Positions 8,963 through 18,250 of a DNA stretch of 64,000 bases are shown piece after piece (the stretch's first letter is position 1; each line of letters starts with the position of its first letter). Location: NCBI GenBank assembly GCA_018648865.1, contig JABGQH010000009.1:26142-90141 (forward strand), written 5' to 3'. The position numbers and the translations under genes were made by a program. This DNA comes from Candidatus Peregrinibacteria bacterium (GTDB lineage Bacteria; Patescibacteriota; Gracilibacteria; Peribacterales; Peribacteraceae). The notes under the pieces were generated by a model. It ran no database searches, was not told the origin of the DNA, and saw only the letters and a list, made by a program, of their open reading frames with translations.

Positions 8963-11407
8963 ATGACTGTGCCTAAATGTGATATTCGGCAAACTAAGGC
9001 AAATACTGGTCTCGTATTGCATAATATACTGGCTGGTAAGCTATCTATAGTTGTATATCTATCATTATTGATTGCATTACTTAAAACTGCTGTAGAGTCG
9101 GGGGACTATACAATATTCTCGTTTGTTGCTGGACTTATATTATTTGGACTGCACATCGAGACAATATTTATGAAAGAAAAATTTAGTGGGATAGATGAAC
9201 AGATAGAAGAGAGCAACCTCGCAAGTTATTTATCAACTGAAATAGTCCGCCATATACATGGCAAAGGAAATCTAACTACAAACAAGTTGTTCAATGCATC
9301 ATTAAAATCAATTAGATCATCTTTTGTTATAAACATGCTGGGTATAGAAAAAAGTTCGATGGCAAAGAAGGTTAAAAGCAGTTTGCAGAATATAGATGCG
9401 CAGTCTTTTCTAAAAGATGCTTTAGCGCATGCAAAAGATCTTGGAATAGAAACCATAACAGCACCAGTCATACTTTCTACATTTTTAAGAAGTGGAGGAG
9501 TATTTAAAGAGTTATTAAATGAATGCGATATATCTATTAATGATTTAGATGAAATTGTTCAGTGGGAGGTATTTAGCAGGAGGGTTAACGCAAGTGAGTC
9601 AACTCTTTCACCTGAAAGCTTTGTTAGGGCATTTGGTTCATTTGGAAGAGGGTGGGTTCAGGGTTATACAAGCGAACTTGATCGTGTTACAGATGAGATA
9701 AGTGGAAGTGTTCAATGGAGATCAAAGAAGCGTGGATTAATGATTCATAAAAAGAAAATTGAGTCAGCAGTTCATATTCTTTCTAGAAGCGGACAGAAGA
9801 ATATGTTATTTGTAGGCGATAAAGATGTAGGTAAAGAGACATTAATAGAAAACATTGGGACTCTATTAAGAAAAGATGAGATGGAGAATGGGAAAGAACT
9901 AACTCGTCTATTAGTTTTAAGAACAGAAGAGATCCTTTCGGGTTACAAGCACCCCGATCGTGTATTACTTAGAGCTTTAAGTAAGGCAGAAAAGGCAGGA
10001 AAATTTGTAATAATCATTAAGGATATTTCATTATTCATGCAGTCCTCTGATAGTAATGTCCGTACAGTTCTTTCTAAATTTCTACAAAGTAAGTCTATTG
10101 GGGTGTTTGCTGTTGCTTCTGCTGATTCTTATCACAAATATGTAAAAGGCAACTCAGCATTTGATAGTCAATTTGAAAAAATATATGTAGAAGCAGCATC
10201 TGGAAAAGAGGCACTTTCTACACTTATGGTTAGATCTATTCAATTACAGAAAGAGAAAGGTAAAAATACATATATCACATTCAGGGCTTTAAAAATGCTA
10301 TTAAGGCTGACAGAAAGATATATGACTAATGCGGGGTTACCTGGTAGTGCGATTTCTGTATTAGAAGACGCAATACTTACAGCGAATAACGAAAAACAAA
10401 AATATGTTTTAGAGTCTCATATAAGAAAAGCAATATCACTAAAAGCTCGAGTGGATGTAGAAGATGTTTCAACAGACGAGAAACAAAAGCTACTTCAGTT
10501 AAAGGAAACTCTTAGTACAAGCATAATTGGTCAAGACGAGTCCATTGATGCTCTTGTAGGCGCTTTAAAAAGAGCCAAAATGGATATTAATGCAGGCAAC
10601 AGGCCTCTTGGGACATTCTTGTTCTTAGGGCCAACAGGAGTAGGTAAAACACACACTGCAAAAATACTTTCTAATGAGTATTTTGGTGGTGAAGAATCAC
10701 TAATAAGAGTAGATATGAATGAATATGGCACAGAGGAATCTGTATATGGGATTATTGGTGATACGAACCCTAGTGGTAGTGGCCAGAGTTATTTGACCAA
10801 AAGAGTTCAGGATCATCCATTCTCTTTACTGCTTTTAGATGAAATAGAAAAAGCACACCCTGCTGTGTTAAATGTATTTCTTCAAATATTAGATGAAGGA
10901 CACTTAACAGATAATAAGGGTAAGAAAACTGATTTTAGAAATACTATAATTATTGCTACTTCTAATGCAGGAGCTTTATTTATTAGAGACTTTATTGCAA
11001 AGAATAGTAATAAGAAAAAAGATGAATTTAAAAAATCACTAGTAGATACAATAATAAAGGACAGAACATTTTCACCTGAATTTATAAATAGATTTGATGA
11101 GGTTTTGCTTTATTATCCATTAAATATACACGATACAATTTCTATCGCTTTATTAATGTTAGACGGAATAGTGACCGAGATTGCAGAAAAGAAAGGATTT
11201 AACATACGAGTAGAAGAAGATATAGTCGCAGAGATAGTAAAGAGAGGTTACTCAGTTGAATTTGGTGCAAGAGAAATGAGAAGAGTAATTGTAGATATAA
11301 TAGAAAATTATCTTGCAGACTATTTGTTGCAGAACAAAGCAAAACGAGGAGACACAATAAAAATATCTCTAAAAGAAGTTAAGGATTATCTTAAGTCAAA
11401 AGAATAA
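8963..11407 (+). CDS. Membrane-anchored Clp-type double AAA+ ATPase
   Basis: A Clp/Hsp100-like unfoldase. Two hydrophobic spans near residues 28-70 precede a Clp_N-like helical region (about 100-210). The second ATPase domain (about 515-720) is canonical: Walker A GPTGVGKTHTA, Walker B LLLLDEIEKAHP, arginine-finger region FINRFDEVL, and a D2-small domain to the end. The first ATPase domain is degenerate: GDKDVGKET as Walker A and IIIKDISLF where Walker B would be, so it may bind but not hydrolyse ATP. I see no clear ClpP-docking (I/L)GF loop. Membrane anchoring is unusual for soluble ClpA/ClpB/ClpC. Coupled to the small membrane protein upstream. Confidence 0.88.
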   Translation: MTVPKCDIRQTKANTGLVLHNILAGKLSIVVYLSLLIALLKTAVESGDYTIFSFVAGLILFGLHIETIFMKEKFSGIDEQIEESNLASYLSTEIVRHIHGKGNLTTNKLFNASLKSIRSSFVINMLGIEKSSMAKKVKSSLQNIDAQSFLKDALAHAKDLGIETITAPVILSTFLRSGGVFKELLNECDISINDLDEIVQWEVFSRRVNASESTLSPESFVRAFGSFGRGWVQGYTSELDRVTDEISGSVQWRSKKRGLMIHKKKIESAVHILSRSGQKNMLFVGDKDVGKETLIENIGTLLRKDEMENGKELTRLLVLRTEEILSGYKHPDRVLLRALSKAEKAGKFVIIIKDISLFMQSSDSNVRTVLSKFLQSKSIGVFAVASADSYHKYVKGNSAFDSQFEKIYVEAASGKEALSTLMVRSIQLQKEKGKNTYITFRALKMLLRLTERYMTNAGLPGSAISVLEDAILTANNEKQKYVLESHIRKAISLKARVDVEDVSTDEKQKLLQLKETLSTSIIGQDESIDALVGALKRAKMDINAGNRPLGTFLFLGPTGVGKTHTAKILSNEYFGGEESLIRVDMNEYGTEESVYGIIGDTNPSGSGQSYLTKRVQDHPFSLLLLDEIEKAHPAVLNVFLQILDEGHLTDNKGKKTDFRNTIIIATSNAGALFIRDFIAKNSNKKKDEFKKSLVDTIIKDRTFSPEFINRFDEVLLYYPLNIHDTISIALLMLDGIVTEIAEKKGFNIRVEEDIVAEIVKRGYSVEFGAREMRRVIVDIIENYLADYLLQNKAKRGDTIKISLKEVKDYLKSKE

Positions 11408-11412
11408 GTAAA

Positions 11413-11727
11413 TTACATCCTAGGCCATATCCTAGCTGCGATAAGAAATGGTGCTATGAATACAGCAATTATTTGTAATATAAATATCGAGTATACAAAG
11501 GTGGCCATTGTGTCTGTTCTTCGGTTAAAGAAATATCCTATAGATACAATAAGACCTACAAATTCAAATAATAATAATCCATATTGGATTCCTGTTATTT
11601 CTATTGGTATAGAGCCAGTTGTTGGCACATATTGCATTGCTTGAAAAAATACCCAGAGTACATATCCGCTAATAAAAATGTTTATTGCGGCAAGCCAGCA
11701 TACGAACGTGGAAAAGCAAGATCTCAT
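11413..11727 (-). CDS. Hypothetical three-span membrane protein
   Basis: A 104-residue protein with three hydrophobic segments (about residues 8-28, 45-67 and 75-98) and short polar loops (QYVPTTGSIPIEI; FNRRTDTMA). It is convergent with the Clp ATPase, ending 5 bp from it. I recognise no family. An opposite-strand ORF covers part of it but has no membrane-protein logic and is probably a shadow. Confidence 0.65.
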   Translation of the reverse strand: MRSCFSTFVCWLAAINIFISGYVLWVFFQAMQYVPTTGSIPIEITGIQYGLLLFEFVGLIVSIGYFFNRRTDTMATFVYSIFILQIIAVFIAPFLIAARIWPRM

Positions 11728-11764
11728 TGGGGGAAGAGTCTATCAGAAACTTTTTAGTAACACG

Positions 11765-11811
11765 AAAAAACCACGCAGTGATCTAGTAAAAGATTTTGAC
11801 ACTGCGTGGTT
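11765..11811 (-). terminator. Rho-independent terminator of groS-groL
   Basis: A perfect 12-bp inverted repeat (AACCACGCAGTG / CACTGCGTGGTT) with a 19-nt loop is followed on the minus strand by TTTTTT, 13 bp after the groL stop. Confidence 0.9.
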
Positions 11812-11823
11812 ATTATTGCGGGA

Positions 11824-13473
11824 TTACATCATTCCCATTCCACCCATTCCACCCATTCCTCCTCCAGGTGCTCCGGCCGGTGCAGCTTCTTCCTTTTTAG
11901 GGATTTCACATATTGCTGCTTCTAATGTTAGGAACATGCTAGCTACAGATGCTGCATTCTCTAATGCTGATCTGGTAACTTTTTTAGGATCAATGATCAT
12001 TGCTTTTGCTAGATCTTCATACTTGCCTGTTAGAGCGTTGTATCCCTCGTTGCCTTTAGCTTGCCTTACTTTATCTACTACAACGTCTGCAGGTGCACCA
12101 GCGTTGGAAGCAATGTTTTCTAGTGGGGCACTTAGAGCCTCTTTAATAATCTCTACTCCAATTTGTTGATCATCGTTATCTGTCTTAACTTTTTCAAGTG
12201 CATCTAGTGCACGAAGGTATGCAGTCCCACCACCTGGTAGGATTCCTTCTTCTGCAGCTGCACGAGTGGCAGAAAGAGCATCTTCTACTCTATGTTGTCT
12301 TTCTTTTTGTTCGACCTCTGTAGCAGCTCCAACTCTTATTACAGCTACGCCACCAGATAGTTTTGCTAGACGTTCTTGTAGCTTATCTCTATCAAAATCA
12401 GATTTGCTAGATTCAATACCTGCTTTAATTTGACTAATGCGAGCATCAATATCTTGTTTTTCTCCTCCTCCATCAACTATCAATGTGTTGTCTTTAGTGG
12501 AAACTACTTTTCTAGCAGTCCCTAGATCTTCGATTGTTGCGTTTTCTAGCTTGAGTCCAACCTCTTCACTTATTACTCTTCCTCCTGTTAGTGCTGCAAT
12601 ATCGCTTAGGATTTCTTTTCTGCGGTCACCAAATGCAGGTGCTTTTACAGCTAGCGCATTAAATGTACCACGTAGTCTATTTACAACTAATGTAGCTAGA
12701 GCTTCTCCTTCTATACTTTCTGCGATAATCACAATTTCCTTTCTTCCTTTTTGAGCGATTTGCTCAAGTAGAGGAAGGATCTCTTGAATAGATCCAATCT
12801 TTTTATCTGTGATCAAAATGTATGGCTTCTCAAACTCTGCTTCCATTCTGTTTGTATCCGTAACAAAGTAAGGGGAAATATATCCTTGATCAAACTGCAT
12901 CCCTTCTACGTATTCTTTTTCTAGTCCTAGTGTCTGCCCTGCTTCTACTGTTATAACGCCGCTTTTACCTGCTTCATCTATTACTTCTGCGATTATGTCT
13001 CCAACTTCTTCATCTTGAGCAGAGATAGTTGCAACTGCCTTGTATTCTTCTTTTGAACTAATATCTTTTTTCATTTTGGTTAGCTCATCAGTAACTGTGT
13101 TAACTGCTAAATCTATTCCACGCTTGATAGAGATTGCATTTGCACCTTTACCTATGTGTTTTAGGCCTCGTTGCATAATTGCAAATGCTAGTACGGTTGC
13201 TGTTGTTGTTCCATCTCCTGCAGCATCGTTTGTTTTTGTTGCCGCCTCTTTAACTAGTTGAGCTCCCATATTCTCAAAACTATCTTCTAGCTCTACTTCT
13301 CTTGCTACAGATACTCCATCTTTTGTTACGGTTGGTGCTCCGTATGCTCTTTCTACTATTACATTTCGACCGCTTGGTCCCATTGTTACTCTAACTGCGT
13401 TATATAGCTTTTCTACTCCTTGCAAGATTTGTTCTCTTGCATCGGAGCTAAATTTTATATCTTTTGCTGACAT
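11824..13473 (-). CDS. groL: Chaperonin GroEL
   Basis: 60-kDa chaperonin subunit that folds proteins in an ATP-driven double ring with GroES. The nucleotide motif [11 protein letters not shown], the N-terminal [13 protein letters not shown], and the C-terminal [12 protein letters not shown] tail are all present; 549 aa is normal length. It lies 42 bp downstream of groS in one operon, is controlled by the CIRCE operator upstream of groS, and ends at a strong terminator. No Shine-Dalgarno is seen before the ATG. Confidence 0.98.
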   Translation of the reverse strand: MSAKDIKFSSDAREQILQGVEKLYNAVRVTMGPSGRNVIVERAYGAPTVTKDGVSVAREVELEDSFENMGAQLVKEAATKTNDAAGDGTTTATVLAFAIMQRGLKHIGKGANAISIKRGIDLAVNTVTDELTKMKKDISSKEEYKAVATISAQDEEVGDIIAEVIDEAGKSGVITVEAGQTLGLEKEYVEGMQFDQGYISPYFVTDTNRMEAEFEKPYILITDKKIGSIQEILPLLEQIAQKGRKEIVIIAESIEGEALATLVVNRLRGTFNALAVKAPAFGDRRKEILSDIAALTGGRVISEEVGLKLENATIEDLGTARKVVSTKDNTLIVDGGGEKQDIDARISQIKAGIESSKSDFDRDKLQERLAKLSGGVAVIRVGAATEVEQKERQHRVEDALSATRAAAEEGILPGGGTAYLRALDALEKVKTDNDDQQIGVEIIKEALSAPLENIASNAGAPADVVVDKVRQAKGNEGYNALTGKYEDLAKAMIIDPKKVTRSALENAASVASMFLTLEAAICEIPKKEEAAPAGAPGGGMGGMGGMGMM

Positions 13474-13515
13474 ATGGTTTGGGGGAAATTAACGGATTGA
13501 ATTAAAAATTATAAA

Positions 13516-13845
13516 TTAAACGACTTTTCCTAAAACAGAATCTAAACGAAGTACTTTAACTTCTACTTCTTTGCCTTCTTCTGTTTTTAATTTAACTTCA
13601 TCTCCTGAATATTTTCCAAATAGAACTTTGTCTCCTTTTTTCAAGAATTTAGTTGGATCAGGCATATCTTCGCCTGTTCCTCCTTTTCCAAGTGCAAGCA
13701 CTATGCCTTCGCTTGGTTTTTCTCCTGTTGCAGTATCTGGCAACACAATTCCAGACTGTGTAACTTGCTCTCGTTCAAGTGGCATAACAAGTATGCGATC
13801 TCCTAGTGGTTCTACTTCTACAGCGAGTTTTGGAATATTAGACAT
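13516..13845 (-). CDS. groS: Co-chaperonin GroES
   Basis: Forms the heptameric lid of the GroEL cage. The family motif PLGDRILVMP near residue 13, the mobile loop QVTQSGIVLPDTATGEKP and the GDKVLFGKYSGDEVK segment identify it. Length is 109 aa, slightly longer than usual because of a short N-terminal extension. First gene of the groS-groL operon; the CIRCE operator lies about 30 bp upstream of the start. Confidence 0.97.
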   Translation of the reverse strand: MSNIPKLAVEVEPLGDRILVMPLEREQVTQSGIVLPDTATGEKPSEGIVLALGKGGTGEDMPDPTKFLKKGDKVLFGKYSGDEVKLKTEEGKEVEVKVLRLDSVLGKVV

Positions 13846-13875
13846 ATAATAAGGGGTTAAATGTAATTGAAGTAT

Positions 13876-13902
13876 CTAGCACTTAATGAATGAGAGTGCT
13901 AA
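13876..13902. promoter_or_regulatory. CIRCE operator (HrcA site)
   Basis: The sequence CTAGCACTT-N9-GAGTGCTAA matches the CIRCE consensus TTAGCACTC-N9-GAGTGCTAA with two mismatches in one arm and the exact 9-nt spacer. It sits just upstream of groS, where the repressor HrcA would block transcription until heat shock. HrcA is not in the window. Confidence 0.93.
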
Positions 13903-14057
13903 TGACCGAAGTATGGTACCAGTCGTTTATTAGATTTGGTATAGAAAAAGCTTCCTTTATTAAGAATGTTCAAGCCGAGAATATCTTTATATGGTAGTCA
14001 AGTAGAGGAATTAAAATTCTTTGGTATAGTCTTTCACAATCTTTCCCGTTTTTTATT

Positions 14058-15482
14058 ATGAAGAAATTATCAACTTTATTATTTATATCTGGTTTAACAA
14101 CTGGAGTATTAGTTACGTCTGCCATTGGACAGGGTGGTTTGGGATCCCTAATTTTTCCAGACGTACCTGTTGGCTCTTATTATGATGCATCTATTGGCGA
14201 AATGGCATCACTTGGTATTATTACAGGATTCGCAGATGGTACATTTAAGCCAAATGATCCACTAAGCAGAGGCCAAGCAGCTGTTTTAATGAAAAGGCTT
14301 AGGGATGAAATAAAAGGCATAACTTCGTCATCTAGTAGCAGATCATCAGTTTCTTCTAGTTCATCTTCAAGCTCTTCTTCTAGTAGTTCTACTTCTAGTT
14401 CTTCTTCTAGTAGTTCAATTCCATCATCTGGGCTGGTTAGATTTACAGCTTCTCAGTACAGAGTAAATGAGGATGCAGGCACTGTTACAGTCACTCTTGT
14501 GAGGGCAGCTGGCAATAGAGGAGTTGTTACAGTTGATTACACACTTGTTGCAGACTCTGCTACCGAAGACGAGGATTACGAAAAGCAAGAAGGCACAGTA
14601 AGATTTGATTCTGGTGTTACAAGTGCACGATTTGATTTAGCAATTTTAGACGATCAAGACCAAGAAGGAGATGAGACATTTAAAATTACTCTAGATAATA
14701 TTACTGGCGGAGCAGGTAGAACTACTCCAGACGAAGCAACAATATTAATTAATGATGATGAAACAGCTAGCAGTAGCTCAAGTTCTTCTGTTGCAGATGG
14801 TCCAGAAGAGGGAACATTTAAGTTCTCTGCTTTAGACTTTGCAGCTTCAGAGGAAATTGACACAGCAACAATCCGAGTGGTAAGGACAGGTGGAGATACA
14901 GGATCTGTTTCTGTTAATTATGGGATGACAAATGGAACTGCAAGATCATCCAATTATAATAGTACAAGTGGAGTACTTAATTTCTCAGGAGGAGAAACAG
15001 AAAAAACGTTTACTATTACAATTCTGGATAATTCAGATATGGGTGGTAACAAAACAGTAAACTTATCACTATCTAATCCAACAGGAGGTGCAGAGATTGG
15101 CGATTCAACCGCTCTACTAACAATCTATGATGATGAAAATTCATCATTTGGCTCAGGATCACTTAAATTGAGTCATACAGAATTCGAGGTTTTAGAAAGT
15201 GATGGGGAGGCAATTATTACTATAAAGAGACTAGGGGGAGCAATGGGGGAAGTTTCTGTTAAGTTTAAAACCATCTCCAATACAGCAACAGCTGGGTCAG
15301 ATTATGAGAATGTAGATGAAATTATCGTATTTAAAGATGGCGAAGCGTCTAAAACAGTAATCATACCTGTATTAAAGGATTTGGTATCAGACGGAGGAGA
15401 ATCAGTAAATCTAAGACTTCAGGATCCAACAGGTGGTGCGACTATTATTACACCTAGTACGGCAATCCTTTATATATATTAG
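14058..15482 (+). CDS. SLH-domain surface protein with Calx-beta repeats
   Basis: A secreted envelope protein of 474 aa. Residues 1-25 form a signal peptide; a single S-layer homology motif follows (FPDVPVGSYYDASIGEMASLG ... GFADGTFKPNDPLSRGQAAVLM), then a Ser-only linker of about 40 residues. Three Calx-beta-type modules follow (starting near residues 130, 255 and 370), each with the DYTL/GTARSSNYN/TATAGSDYE type loop and a terminal ILINDDE-like strand; a second short Ser linker separates the first two. Probably bound to the cell wall polymer by the SLH motif. An extended -10 (TGgTATAGT, ending at 14040) gives a leader of about 10 nt. Confidence 0.85.
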   Translation: MKKLSTLLFISGLTTGVLVTSAIGQGGLGSLIFPDVPVGSYYDASIGEMASLGIITGFADGTFKPNDPLSRGQAAVLMKRLRDEIKGITSSSSSRSSVSSSSSSSSSSSSSTSSSSSSSSIPSSGLVRFTASQYRVNEDAGTVTVTLVRAAGNRGVVTVDYTLVADSATEDEDYEKQEGTVRFDSGVTSARFDLAILDDQDQEGDETFKITLDNITGGAGRTTPDEATILINDDETASSSSSSSVADGPEEGTFKFSALDFAASEEIDTATIRVVRTGGDTGSVSVNYGMTNGTARSSNYNSTSGVLNFSGGETEKTFTITILDNSDMGGNKTVNLSLSNPTGGAEIGDSTALLTIYDDENSSFGSGSLKLSHTEFEVLESDGEAIITIKRLGGAMGEVSVKFKTISNTATAGSDYENVDEIIVFKDGEASKTVIIPVLKDLVSDGGESVNLRLQDPTGGATIITPSTAILYIY

Positions 15483-15491
15483 TTTGAATAT

Positions 15492-15541
15492 AAAAAGGGG
15501 AGAGGCATACAGGGTTAGCCCGCATGCATCTCCCTTTTTTT
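15492..15541. terminator. Bidirectional terminator
   Basis: A-run, stem GGGAGA, loop of about 25 nt, TCTCCC, then T-run. The A/T runs on both sides let it serve the SLH gene (plus strand) and the convergent small gene at 15553-15762. Confidence 0.75.
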
Positions 15542-15552
15542 AGACTCGAGGA

Positions 15553-15762
15553 TTATTCCTCTGTCTCTTCTTCTGTTTCTTCCTCTGTCTCTTCTTCTGT
15601 TACAGTTGGTTCTTCTGTTTCTTCCTCTGTAACTTCTACTACTGCATCTTCTTCCATTACAGGTTCTGCATCTGTACCCATAAAGAAGTATGCAAGAGCA
15701 ACTAGCACAGCAATAACGATAACTGTGATGAATAGTTTGGATTTGCAACACTTAGACGACAT
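15553..15762 (-). CDS. Small single-span protein with Glu/Thr-rich tail
   Basis: Starting at MSSKCCKSKLF (15762) the protein has 69 residues: a short basic N-terminus with two adjacent cysteines, one membrane span (FITVIVIAVLVALAYFFM) and an acidic external tail made of repeats of TEEE. Two other frames over the same DNA are also open because the tail is encoded by a simple GAAACAGAAGAA-type repeat, but only this frame gives a sensible start, span and tail. Its tandem repeat means tail length may vary between strains. No known family; convergent with the SLH gene. Confidence 0.6.
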   Translation of the reverse strand: MSSKCCKSKLFITVIVIAVLVALAYFFMGTDAEPVMEEDAVVEVTEEETEEPTVTEEETEEETEEETEE

Positions 15763-15899
15763 AAATAAAAGGGAAAATGAATAATGTAAGCCGAAGTATA
15801 ACAAGGAATGCAATCAAAATGCCATACCCTTTTTATTTTAGTGATAATTGCTTCAAATTTGTATCATCGTATACTCAACATATGCCGATCAGCCTTCGC

Positions 15900-15960
15900 T
15901 CTCACGAGCTTCGGCCGACAAGAGTGGCGGCACGCCGCGAATGCGGGGATGAATACCTCA
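15900..15960. repeat. GC-rich hairpin region upstream of tRNA-Leu locus
   Basis: A GC-rich island in AT-rich surroundings with short inverted repeats (GCTC-TCAC-GAGC flanked by GCC/GGC). Similar GCTTCGCTC-type hairpins recur next to the two tRNA-Ser genes (near 47080 and 56390). Function unknown. Confidence 0.4.
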
Positions 15961-15984
15961 ATAACTGTTCCTTTTATCTATATT

Positions 15985-16034
15985 GCCGAAGTGGCGGAAT
16001 TGGTAGACCTGCCTGCCGGCAGGCAGGCGCGCAC
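15985..16034 (+). pseudogene. tRNA-Leu 5' fragment interrupted by a 20-nt palindrome
   Basis: Bases 15985-16007 are identical to the first 23 nt of the intact tRNA-Leu(CAG) gene 103 bp downstream. A perfect palindrome (16008-16027) follows, and then the tRNA sequence resumes for 7 nt (CGCGCAC, 16028-16034) before diverging. Removing the palindrome rejoins an uninterrupted 30-nt match. The rest of the tRNA (T-arm, 3' acceptor strand) is absent, so this copy cannot make a tRNA. Confidence 0.85.
16008..16027. repeat. Perfect 20-nt palindrome in tRNA fragment
   Basis: CCTGCCTGCCGGCAGGCAGG is self-complementary over all 20 bases and strongly GC-rich. It sits at the end of the D-loop of the truncated tRNA-Leu copy. 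Confidence 0.9.
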
Positions 16035-16087
16035 ATCAAATAAATGTGCAATAATTAACTCCGATATGTTCTTTCTAAAAAAGTTAT

Positions 16088-16174
16088 GCCGAAGTGGCGG
16101 AATTGGTAGACGCGCACGATTCAGGTTCGTGTGAGCGCAAGCTTGTGAGAGTTCGAGTCTCTCCTTCGGCACCA
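16088..16174 (+). tRNA. tRNA-Leu (anticodon CAG)
   Basis: Acceptor GCCGAAG pairs with CTTCGGC, discriminator A, encoded CCA. D-arm GCG/CGC, anticodon stem CACGA/TCGTG with loop TTCAGGT (CAG at 16122-16124), long variable arm and T-loop GTTCGAGTC are all present. Decodes CUG. Confidence 0.96.
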
Positions 16175-16235
16175 AAGTTAAATTCGAGTAGATTACAAAT
16201 GTAAACAATCCATGTCGTGATTTTTGTTATGTCTT

Positions 16236-18248
16236 ATGTCATCATGTCCTAGTATGCGATTAATAAATAAATTGACCCGCGAACAGTGGGTCCAATGGTT
16301 ACTATTATGTTTTGTAGTTGTCGCAGTAATGTGGAGAGGCGGAAAAAGCATAGATGTTACTTGGGTTTTAACTGGTATTGCAGGAGCTGTTGTATTCTCT
16401 TCATTTTTAAGCTTAAAAGAAAAAGCATCAGATCGTATGCCTGCATTTTTGTGGGTAGCTGTTATGTCATTCCTCGTTTTAACAGTTGTTAGTTATTTTT
16501 ATTCTTCTGCAAAAAATTATGGTTTTGATGAAGTAATTAGAACAGGGTCTTTATTACTCTTATTTTTGTGGGCAGTTCGTAAAGCACAGGACTCAGTAGA
16601 TTTAAGAGAGAATGAAACATGTACGCATTTTATTAGGGTGCTAAGTATCGCAACTCTAACTGCATGTGGTATCGGATTAGTCGTTTATACATTTCAGCCT
16701 GTTAATAGATTTGTAGGTACATTTTTCGATTTTAGATTCCATACTGATTATTGGCCTAATGCTTGGGCAAACTATCTATTGCTTACATGGCCTATTGTTG
16801 CTGAGTGGGTATTTAGAAACCCAATAGAATCAAATACAAAATCTCAATACTCAGTAAACATAATTATTAGATCATTAATATTAGGATTTGTTATTGGCTG
16901 TTTGTTCCTTAGTTTCTCTAGAGGCGCGATAATTGCATTTGTAGGACAAATAATTCTTTTGTCTGGGATCTTATATATAAAGAAGCTAGATAAAACTGAG
17001 TGGAAGAGAAAAGCAATTAAGGTAGGAATGATTTTTGTTGTTTCTTTATTAGTATTCCAGTTTGCAAACATTCTTAGGTCAGATGTACATCAAGTATTAT
17101 CTGTAGGAAAGAAAATTACATTTAGTGCAGATGAAGGTGTTTCATCTGTTTCTGAAAGGTCCGAGTTTTGGAAACAGTCAATATCCTTAATAAAAGAAGA
17201 GCCACTGCTCGGATGGGGCCCATATAGTTTTAGGTTTATTCAGCCTCATTCACAGACACAAGTTCTTGCTACATCGGATCATCCTCATAATGTATTTTTG
17301 AAAATTGCAGTAGAAAGAGGAGTAATAGCATCGCTTATACTATTAATATTGCTTGGATTAATTTTATATAAGGGTATCTATTCAGAGGTTAGAAAGGAGA
17401 GCCAATCAAATAATTCACTAAATATTTTGATCATTGTTTCTCTTGCTGGAGTTATTTCTCATAGTTTGATTGATTATAATCTCCAGTTTGTTGGAATTGC
17501 GTTACCGTTTTGGTTACTAGTAGGATTTTTGTCTGGGTCATTATTTAATGATTCTAAATTTGTAGTACATAGAAAAATTTCTGTGTCTTTGGAGGTCATA
17601 TTAGTTTCTATACTACTATTTGCTGCCCTATTTGAGGGCGTGTATCTAGTTACCTCATCTCTAGGTAGGCATGCAGAAGCAAGAGGAGAAGAGAGAATCG
17701 CTATGCGTTGGTATCAAAGGTCTAGTAATGAATGGTTCAGTAGGGACCTACATTTAAGTAGATCCAAAATACTATTTAGTCAGGGCAATCTAACAGAGGC
17801 AGAAAGAGCAGCTAGGCAATACATTAAACTGAATAAGAGTGACTATAGATCTTGGAAACTATTAGGAGAGATCTATGAGGAGATGGGTGTAGATGATAAG
17901 GCTGTATCTTCTTATGAGACTGCGTATCAGTATGGTGTATATAATGATTTAGGAATATTACATGGCTTGGTTCGATCTTATCTAGCCTGGAACAGGGCAG
18001 AGGAAATTGATGCTAGAAGAGAAGAGTTTGATTCTATAATTTCAGATTTTGCTAATGCTTTTACTTATAACACTCATTTTGTAAGTCTTTCACCAAATGT
18101 TGAGGAATTTGTTTCCCTATGTGAGTTATTTGCTCGTTTGTATCCAGAGGATGCTCCATCCTATTTTGTATTAGCTGCTAGAGCAGATCATTATGCAGGC
18201 GTAGAAAGAGACAGAATTGATGCGAGGCCTCCAGGATTCTTGTGGTAG
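16236..18248 (+). CDS. O-antigen ligase-like membrane protein with C-terminal TPR
   Basis: A polytopic protein of the O-antigen ligase/Wzy_C family, which polymerise or ligate surface glycans on the outer face of the membrane. About eleven hydrophobic segments cover residues 10-475. The long periplasm-facing loop holds the family pattern: SERSEFWKQ..., GWGPYSFRF and the histidine in DHPHNVFLKIAVERG. After the last span come two TPR-like helical pairs (about 520-610: AERAARQYIKLNK, AVSSYETAYQYG). The ORF-track start is TTG (16224); I use the first ATG (16236), and 16254 is also possible. Standing alone, with no glycosyltransferases nearby. Confidence 0.82.
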   Translation: MSSCPSMRLINKLTREQWVQWLLLCFVVVAVMWRGGKSIDVTWVLTGIAGAVVFSSFLSLKEKASDRMPAFLWVAVMSFLVLTVVSYFYSSAKNYGFDEVIRTGSLLLLFLWAVRKAQDSVDLRENETCTHFIRVLSIATLTACGIGLVVYTFQPVNRFVGTFFDFRFHTDYWPNAWANYLLLTWPIVAEWVFRNPIESNTKSQYSVNIIIRSLILGFVIGCLFLSFSRGAIIAFVGQIILLSGILYIKKLDKTEWKRKAIKVGMIFVVSLLVFQFANILRSDVHQVLSVGKKITFSADEGVSSVSERSEFWKQSISLIKEEPLLGWGPYSFRFIQPHSQTQVLATSDHPHNVFLKIAVERGVIASLILLILLGLILYKGIYSEVRKESQSNNSLNILIIVSLAGVISHSLIDYNLQFVGIALPFWLLVGFLSGSLFNDSKFVVHRKISVSLEVILVSILLFAALFEGVYLVTSSLGRHAEARGEERIAMRWYQRSSNEWFSRDLHLSRSKILFSQGNLTEAERAARQYIKLNKSDYRSWKLLGEIYEEMGVDDKAVSSYETAYQYGVYNDLGILHGLVRSYLAWNRAEEIDARREEFDSIISDFANAFTYNTHFVSLSPNVEEFVSLCELFARLYPEDAPSYFVLAARADHYAGVERDRIDARPPGFLW

Positions 18249-18250
18249 TT

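Noticed and set aside
15515-15784. Two alternative ORFs over the Glu-rich small gene
   Set aside because: Arg/Cys/Asn-rich and Ser/Val-rich frames arise from the tandem repeat; neither has a membrane-protein or start-site logic.
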